A DNA stretch of 64,000 bases from NCBI RefSeq assembly GCF_013256625.1, contig NZ_CP053908.1, positions 4,402,001-4,466,000 of the forward strand, given 5' to 3'. The notes under the pieces are model-generated. The model was given only the letters and a program-made list of their open reading frames with translations. It had not been told where the DNA came from and ran no database searches. Made by a program: the position numbers and the translations under genes. The stretch is from Hymenobacter sp. BRD128. Its GTDB lineage: Bacteria > Bacteroidota > Bacteroidia > Cytophagales > Hymenobacteraceae. Below, piece by piece: positions 59,401 through 64,000 of the stretch. How positions within the stretch are numbered: the first letter of the stretch is position 1; every line of letters starts with the position of its first letter.

Positions 59401-60029
59401 ACCTTCTGCCCTCCCCCTTTAACGTCCTGAATGGCGGCCACAATGTTGGCGTAGGCGCCGCAGCGGCAGATATTGCCGCTCATGTATTCCCGGATTTCGT
59501 CCGCGGTGCCGGCGTGGCCCTCGCGCACGCAGGCCACGGCGCTCATTATCTGGCCCGGCGTGCAGTAGCCGCACTGAAAGCCGTCGTGCTTCACAAATGC
59601 CTCCTGCATGGGGTGCAGCTGGTCGCCGTCGGCTAGCCCCTCGATGGTGGTGATTTCCTGGCCGTCGTGCATCACGGCAAAGCTCAGGCAGGAGTTCACG
59701 CGCTGGCCGTCCACGTGCACCGTGCAGGCGCCGCACTGGCCGTAGTCGCAGCCCTTTTTAGTGCCGGTGAGGTGCAATTGCTCGCGCAAAAAGTCGAGCA
59801 GGGTAGCGCGCGGCTCTACCGCTAGCTTGTGCTTTACGCCGTTGACTTTCAGGCTGAGCGGGATTTTTTCGAAGGCGGCGGCCACGCGCTCGTCAAAGCC
59901 TTCGGCGGCGGCCATGACCACCGGCGCCGGCACCAGGGCCAGGGCCGTGAGCAGCGACGACTGCTTGAGAAACGTGCGCCGGGCTTCGTCGTGGCCGGTG
60001 GGCGTGTCGGGTTCGGGATTCATAGCCAT
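59397..60029 (-). CDS. paoA: Aldehyde oxidoreductase iron-sulfur subunit with Tat signal
   Basis: A ~210-residue subunit with two [2Fe-2S] clusters. The plant-type cluster is in GCDYGQCGACTVHVDGQRVNSCLSF and the second in GFQCGYCTPGQIMSAVAC with CRCGAY. Near its start lies a twin-arginine signal (ARRTFLKQSSLLTALALVPAPVVMAAAEG), so the assembled complex is probably sent to the periplasm. ATG at 60029 or 60023 is the likely start; the open frame runs on upstream in an unrelated arginine-rich stretch. It is the first gene of the paoABC operon. Confidence 0.92.
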   Translation of the reverse strand: MAMNPEPDTPTGHDEARRTFLKQSSLLTALALVPAPVVMAAAEGFDERVAAAFEKIPLSLKVNGVKHKLAVEPRATLLDFLREQLHLTGTKKGCDYGQCGACTVHVDGQRVNSCLSFAVMHDGQEITTIEGLADGDQLHPMQEAFVKHDGFQCGYCTPGQIMSAVACVREGHAGTADEIREYMSGNICRCGAYANIVAAIQDVKGGGQKV

Positions 60030-60179
60030 AAAAGACTGCGATAAAATGAGACAACTTGCGTAAAGACCTCGGCGTAGCCTATATGTTGCGCCGAACCTCC
60101 ACCTTGCCAAGCTAGTGCGGCCCGGCGGGCGTTTCACCGGGGGGAGGTGGGCTCACGAAGTTCCGGCTTATTTCGCTAA

Positions 60180-60210
60180 ATTTCAAGCTGAACCGGGGGG
60201 CGTAACTTTG
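60180..60210 (+). promoter_or_regulatory. Candidate promoter for the transglutaminase-like gene
   Basis: TAACTTTG at 60203-60210 matches TAnnTTTG exactly, and ATTT at 60180-60183, 19 bases upstream, approximates the -33 TTTG. The ATG follows 25 bases later. Confidence 0.5.
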
Positions 60211-60235
60211 CCTGCTATTCAATCGCCCTGTATTT

Positions 60236-61228
60236 ATGAAATTGCTACTGCTCGCTACTGCTGCCCTGCTCACGGCCGCCGCCCCGGCCACCCGGCCGCT
60301 AGCTCCGCGCAGCCGCACGCTGGTGCTTACGTGCCGGGCCACGGTGCCCGTGCCGGCCGCCGGCACCAAAGCAGTCGAGCTGTGGCTGCCGGTGCCGCAC
60401 TCCGACAAAAGCCAGGACGTCCGCGACCTCAAAATTGAGGCCAGCGCGCCCTACACCGTGGCCCCCGACCAGTACGGCAACCAAATGCTGCACCTGAAGC
60501 CGGCCACCGTGCCCACGGCGCCGCTCACCGTCACGCTCACGGCCCTCATCACGCGCCGCGAGCACCTCAACCTGCGCGCCACCGACGACCACGCCCCCGC
60601 CGAAACCGAAGCCCGCGACCCCAACCTCAGCCGCTGGCTAGCCCCCGACCGCTTGGTGCCCCTCGATTTCAAAATCAAGGCCCAGGCGCAGGAAGTGGTA
60701 GATAAGGCCGGCGCCAAAACCGACCTGCAAAAGGCTCGCGCCATCTACGAGCACGTAGTGAGCACCGTGACCTACGACAAAACCGGCCAGGGATGGGGCC
60801 GCGGCGACATTTACTACGCCTGCGATGCCCGCCGGGGCAACTGCACCGATTTCCACGCCATTGTCATTGGCTACTGCCGGGCGCTGGGCATTCCGGCGCG
60901 CTTCAGCATTGGGCTGCCGCTGCCGGCCGAGCGCGGCAAGGGGGAGATAAAAGGCTATCACTGCTGGGCCGAGTTCTTCACCAAGGAAACCGGCTGGGTG
61001 CCGGTCGATGCCTCGGAGGCGGCCAAAAACCCCGATAAGCGCAATTACTTCTTCGGCGCGCACGATGAAAACCGCGTCGAATTTACCCGTGGCCGCGACC
61101 TTACGCTGGTACCCAAGCAGGCCGGGCCGCCGCTCAATTACTTCGTGTATCCCTACGCCGAGGCCGATGGCCAGCCGGTAGAAGTGACGCGCACTTACAC
61201 CTTTGAGGACGTGGCGGGCGGAAAGTAA
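60236..61228 (+). CDS. Secreted transglutaminase-like domain protein
   Basis: A 330-residue exported protein. A signal peptide (KLLLLATAALLTAAA) is followed by a beta-rich region (VELWLPVPHSDKSQDV) and a transglutaminase/protease-like core. The triad is visible as Cys in RRGNCTDFHAIVIGYCRALGIPARFSIG, His in GYHCWAEFFTKETGW and Asp in VPVDASEAAKNP. Family members are often cysteine peptidases rather than cross-linking enzymes. ATG at 60236; a consensus -7 element precedes it. It is divergent from paoA. Confidence 0.9.
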   Translation: MKLLLLATAALLTAAAPATRPLAPRSRTLVLTCRATVPVPAAGTKAVELWLPVPHSDKSQDVRDLKIEASAPYTVAPDQYGNQMLHLKPATVPTAPLTVTLTALITRREHLNLRATDDHAPAETEARDPNLSRWLAPDRLVPLDFKIKAQAQEVVDKAGAKTDLQKARAIYEHVVSTVTYDKTGQGWGRGDIYYACDARRGNCTDFHAIVIGYCRALGIPARFSIGLPLPAERGKGEIKGYHCWAEFFTKETGWVPVDASEAAKNPDKRNYFFGAHDENRVEFTRGRDLTLVPKQAGPPLNYFVYPYAEADGQPVEVTRTYTFEDVAGGK

Positions 61229-61301
61229 GCCCCGCCGCCAGGGGCGGTTTTCCGGCCAAAGCTGACTAAAGCCAAAAACAATCTGCCCGCCGGATGGTCT
61301 T

Positions 61302-61340
61302 AAAAAACGCACCGCGCTACAACGCTGCGGTGCGTTTTTT
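61302..61340 (+). terminator. Intrinsic terminator
   Basis: AAAAAACGCACCGC pairs with GCGGTGCGTTTTTT around an 11-base loop, between the transglutaminase-like gene and the NADP oxidoreductase gene. The T-run suits the plus strand; the next ATG lies 17 bases on. Confidence 0.85.
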
Positions 61341-61357
61341 ACTTAACTTTTCCACGG

Positions 61358-62083
61358 ATGAACATTGGAATTATTGGCGCCGGCCACATCGGCAGCGCCC
61401 TCGCCGTGCGGCTCGTCAGCCTCGGCCACTCGGTGCTTATTGCCAACTCGCGCGGCCCCGAAACGCTGGGCGACGTGGCCCAGAAAACCGGCGCTACCCC
61501 CGCCACGGCCAAAGAAGCCGCCCGGCACGGCGAAATCATCGTAGTTACCATTCCGCTGATTAACATTCCCGACCTGCCCAAGGACTTGTTTGAGGGCGTG
61601 CCCGCCAGCGTGCCGGTGATTGATACCAGCAACTACTACCCCCTGCTGCGCGATGGCCACCTGCACGAACTCGAAACCGGCTCGCTCACCGAAAGCGAGT
61701 GGGTGCAGCAGCACCTGGGCCGCCCAGTGGTGAAGGTGTTTAACAACATTTACGCCGACCACCTCGAAAAGAAGGGCCAGCCGGTAGGCGCGCCGGGCCG
61801 CATTGCGCTGCCCGTGGCCGGCGACGACGAAGCCGCCAAGCGCAAGGTAATGGACCTGGTTGAGGAGCTGGGCTTCGACGCCGTGGACGATGGCAGCCTG
61901 CACGAATCGTGGCGCCAGCAGCCCGGCACGCCCTCCTACGGCGCCGACTGGCCAGAAAACAAGCTGCGCGAGCACCTGCGTAGCCTGGGCCACGAGCGCA
62001 CGGCGGAGCAGCACCAGCAGTTTATGGCCAAGCACGCCGAGCAGGAAAAGCAAATGGCAGCCCAAGGCATCAAGCTGAAATAA
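61358..62083 (+). CDS. NADPH-dependent F420-reductase-like oxidoreductase
   Basis: A 241-residue Rossmann-fold protein of the NADP oxidoreductase, coenzyme F420-dependent type. It begins MNIGIIGAGHIGSALAVRLVSLGHSVLIANSRGPETL, the NADP site. The TIPLINIPDLPKDLF strand, VIDTSNYYP and KVFNNIYADHLEKKG segments follow. Bacteroidota do not make F420, so the real partner is probably a flavin or another substrate. The C-terminal ~60 residues are a charged helix. It is flanked by terminators on both sides and looks monocistronic. Confidence 0.87.
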   Translation: MNIGIIGAGHIGSALAVRLVSLGHSVLIANSRGPETLGDVAQKTGATPATAKEAARHGEIIVVTIPLINIPDLPKDLFEGVPASVPVIDTSNYYPLLRDGHLHELETGSLTESEWVQQHLGRPVVKVFNNIYADHLEKKGQPVGAPGRIALPVAGDDEAAKRKVMDLVEELGFDAVDDGSLHESWRQQPGTPSYGADWPENKLREHLRSLGHERTAEQHQQFMAKHAEQEKQMAAQGIKLK

Positions 62084-62121
62084 TCAGCCGCAGCCGAGGC
62101 TGGCCACTTGGCTGGCTATTA

Positions 62122-62167
62122 CCAAACCAAAAGAGCCGCGGCAACTGCCGCGGCTCTTTTGGTTTGG
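62122..62167. terminator. Palindromic terminator between convergent genes
   Basis: CCAAACCAAAAGAGCCGCGG and its complement form a 22-bp perfect stem around two bases, with A- and T-rich arms on both sides. It lies between the NADP oxidoreductase and aldo/keto reductase genes. Confidence 0.9.
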
Positions 62168-62196
62168 TGGGTTTGGTGCCGGCTACAGTGGTGGGG

Positions 62197-63141
62197 CTAG
62201 CCTTGCAGCTCGGCTACGTCAGCCGGGGTCAGCTGCACCTCCAGCGCCTTCAGCAGCTCCTGCACCTGGGCGGGGCTGGTGCCGCTGGCGATGGGCGCCG
62301 TGATGCCGGGCGCCTGCATCAGCCAGGCCAGGGCCACCTGCGCCTGATTTACGCCGTGGCGCTGGGCCACTGCGTCCAAGGCTTTCAGAATCTTAAAGCC
62401 CTTGTCGTTGAAATACTTCTGGCCGATGCCCGCGCCGCGTGGGCTCTTACTGAGGTCGGCCTCGGTGCGGTACTTGCCGGTGAGGAAGCCCGCCGCCAGC
62501 CCGAAGTACGGGATGACGCCGATGCCGCTGGCCTGCACGATGGGCAGGTCGTCGTGCTCAAAAGTCTCGTGGGCGTAGAGATTATACTCGGGCTGGAGGC
62601 TCTCGTAGCGCGGCAGGCCATGCTGGGCGGCGTCGAGGGCGGCTTGCAGGCGCGCGGGCTTGAAGTTGCTGGCCCCGATGGCGCGGATTTTTCCCTCCTT
62701 CAGCAATTCGGCGTAGGCTTCGAGCGGCTCGGTTACGGGCAGGCTCTCGTCGTCTTTGTGGCTCTGGTAGAGGTCGATGTAATCGGTTTGCAGGCGCTGG
62801 AGGCTAGCCTCCACGGCTTGCTTGATGTAGGCTTTCGAGAGGCCTTTTTTGTCGGGGGCCAGCTCCATGCCGACTTTGGTAAAAAGCAGCACGTCGTCGC
62901 GCCGGCCGCGCTGGGCCAGCCACTTGCCAAGCACGGTTTCCGACTGCCCGCCGCCGGCGTGGCCGGGCACCCAGGCCGAGTACACGTCGGCCGTGTCGAT
63001 GGCATTGCCGCCGCCCGCCACGAAGGCATCGAGCACGGCGAAAGAGGTTTTTTCGTCGGCCGTCCAGCCAAATACGTTGCCGCCCAGCACGAGCGGAGTA
63101 ATATGCAGGCCCGAGTGGCCGAGTTCACGTTGCGTTGCCAT
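62197..63141 (-). CDS. Aldo/keto reductase
   Basis: A 314-residue NADPH-dependent aldo/keto reductase with the TIM-barrel fold. The catalytic tetrad is visible as Asp and Tyr in AIDTADVYSAW, Lys in DVLLFTKVGME and His in IDLYQSHKDDE. QPEYNLYAHE and the cofactor-binding ASGTSPAQVQELLKAL at the end are typical. The substrate is unknown. An antisense open frame of similar length on the plus strand is a mirror artefact. It stands alone between a terminator and a 444-base spacer. Confidence 0.95.
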   Translation of the reverse strand: MATQRELGHSGLHITPLVLGGNVFGWTADEKTSFAVLDAFVAGGGNAIDTADVYSAWVPGHAGGGQSETVLGKWLAQRGRRDDVLLFTKVGMELAPDKKGLSKAYIKQAVEASLQRLQTDYIDLYQSHKDDESLPVTEPLEAYAELLKEGKIRAIGASNFKPARLQAALDAAQHGLPRYESLQPEYNLYAHETFEHDDLPIVQASGIGVIPYFGLAAGFLTGKYRTEADLSKSPRGAGIGQKYFNDKGFKILKALDAVAQRHGVNQAQVALAWLMQAPGITAPIASGTSPAQVQELLKALEVQLTPADVAELQG

Positions 63142-63585
63142 TTATAAGGTGGAAAAGTAAGGGGAGCTCCTATAACCGCGGGTCCCGCGTTTTGTGCGGC
63201 GGGGGCCTTGGTGAGCAGGTGGCCCGCCTAGGTATTTCTACCTGATTTATCTTGGGTTGCGAGGCATCCGCACGGAGCTGACCCAAAGTTGAAATCAGCG
63301 CCCCACCAGCAGTTTGGGCGAGTGTTAAATACCAAGCGAAAGGCTAGTACTTTGGTGACATAGCAGGTCTTATTTCTTCTAAATCAAGGGTTTTCGATGG
63401 TGGGGGGCTAGCCAGGATTGCGGCCCCCCACGCCCCACGTCGCACTGCTGCGGGCGCTTAAGCAGCGGGCTAGCTGGCGCGCCGCCCCTACGTTTGTCCG
63501 CAGGAGTGTTTTAGTATCACCAGCTATTCATAAAAGTTGGCTTATTCTTGCCTACTCATTTCTCATTTCTTCCTTTTTTTTACGT
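63142..63585. other. Intergenic region, no gene found
   Basis: A 444-base spacer between divergent genes. It contains the palindrome AGGTATTTCTACCT (63230-63243), a possible operator for the aldo/keto reductase gene, and a G/C hairpin TGGGGGGC...GCCCCCCA (63401-63430). TATTCTTG at 63543-63550 is a weak match to the -7 element. No gene or known RNA was recognised. Confidence 0.45.
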
Positions 63586-64000
63586 ATGAAAGCACTCCTA
63601 CTCTTGCCGTGCTTGCTGGCGACTGGCCTCACGGCCGCTGCCCAAACCCCCATCACGCTCACGCAGAGCAATTTTCCGGCCCTGCCCACCACGGTGGAGC
63701 TGTATAATACGGCCAGCATTACGGGCGTGATGGCACCTACTGTAGGTGCCAACCAGACCTGGAACTACAGCAACCTCACGGCCACGGGCCAAACCACGGC
63801 TACCTACAACGCGCCGAGCGCTACGCCCGCCTTTGCCGGCACCACCCGCACCTACAACTACACGCTGCCGCTGGGGTCCTTCCAGGTGAAAGGCGTTGAG
63901 TCGCAGGCCCTGACGGCCACGGGCCTGACCTACCTGGGCTATACCATTCCCACGCAGCGCTTCGGGCTGGGCACCCTCACCGGCGCCGCCACCGACTCGC
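63586..64000 (+). CDS. Secreted protein, N-terminal part only (cut by window edge)
   Basis: An open frame from the ATG at 63586 runs off the right edge. The 138 residues visible begin with a signal peptide (MKALLLLPCLLATGLTAAAQ). The mature part is rich in Thr, Ala, Asn and Tyr (TLTQSNFPALPTTVELYNTASITG, GANQTWNYSNLTATGQTTATYN, YNYTLPLGSFQVKGVESQAL), with the look of a beta-sandwich surface protein. Proteins of this type in the phylum often end in a type IX sorting domain; that part is not in view. Confidence 0.85.
   Translation, partial: MKALLLLPCLLATGLTAAAQTPITLTQSNFPALPTTVELYNTASITGVMAPTVGANQTWNYSNLTATGQTTATYNAPSATPAFAGTTRTYNYTLPLGSFQVKGVESQALTATGLTYLGYTIPTQRFGLGTLTGAATDS

Noticed and set aside
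62164..63147. Plus-strand open frame of 327 codons covering the aldo/keto reductase gene
   Set aside because: It is the mirror frame of a clearly conserved gene; high GC keeps stops rare, and its product has no motif.
1..64000. CRISPR arrays, tRNA or rRNA genes
   Set aside because: No regularly spaced direct repeats, no TψC-like GGTTCGAATCC context and no conserved rRNA segments were found by eye; a covariance search would settle small RNAs.

Overview
The window looks like a chromosomal segment of a high-GC member of the Bacteroidota, most likely Hymenobacter or a close relative. The evidence is a promoter upstream of nirB that matches the phylum consensus exactly (TTTG, 19 bases, TAnnTTTG), several secreted proteins with type IX (T9SS) C-terminal sorting domains, start codons with no recognisable Shine-Dalgarno sequence, the gene run parA/parB/DUF5683/dapB/lepB, and many intergenic inverted repeats. 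No rRNA, tRNA, CRISPR array or complete insertion sequence was recognised. The genus is an inference.

Layout. 1-10.3 kb is an assimilatory nitrate cluster, mostly on the minus strand: nirB, nirD, a nitrate/nitrite MFS transporter, a nitrate reductase fused to its own FAD/[2Fe-2S] electron-input module, and a nitrite-reductase-like half-domain protein cut by the window edge. cobA, for the sirohaem needed by NirB, is divergent. 10.4-15.5 kb holds an SDR, a Crp/Fnr-type regulator, DUF4202, a DUF3298 lipoprotein, an alpha/beta hydrolase and an HNH protein. 15.6-20.9 kb is the chromosome partition and cell envelope block (lepB, dapB, DUF5683, parB, parA), with a DUF433 protein and a small AT-rich orphan between parB and parA. 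21.1-32.1 kb carries a metallo-hydrolase, a peptide-type solute-binding protein, DUF6438, yidC, pyrG, a secreted beta-helix protein and a secreted GH5 glycanase. 32.2-43.8 kb is a nearly complete branched-chain amino acid cluster (ilvA, ilvC, ilvN, ilvB, ilvD, leuB, leuD, leuC, leuA). 43.9-53.4 kb holds a helical-repeat orphan, an esterase, a PBP4-type DD-peptidase, a T9SS FG-GAP protein, a VapBC-like pair and a natural SerB-SerA fusion. 53.5-64 kb is redox-rich: an azoreductase, an NAD epimerase, a Tat-exported molybdenum aldehyde oxidoreductase (paoABC), a transglutaminase-like protein, an NADP oxidoreductase, an aldo/keto reductase and the start of another secreted protein.

Two sequence-level patterns stand out. 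First, five genes (nitrate reductase, lepB, yidC, the DD-peptidase and vapC) are each interrupted by what looks like one missing C in a C-run of the coding strand. Restoring one base rejoins every one of them, and lepB and yidC are normally essential, so base-calling error is more likely than gene decay. Second, the intergenic spaces are full of inverted repeats with arms of up to 40 perfect bases, several of them related to each other, and one 145-bp element next to leuA has terminal inverted repeats and an 8-bp direct duplication like a MITE. The hexamer GCTAGC is also strikingly frequent on both strands.
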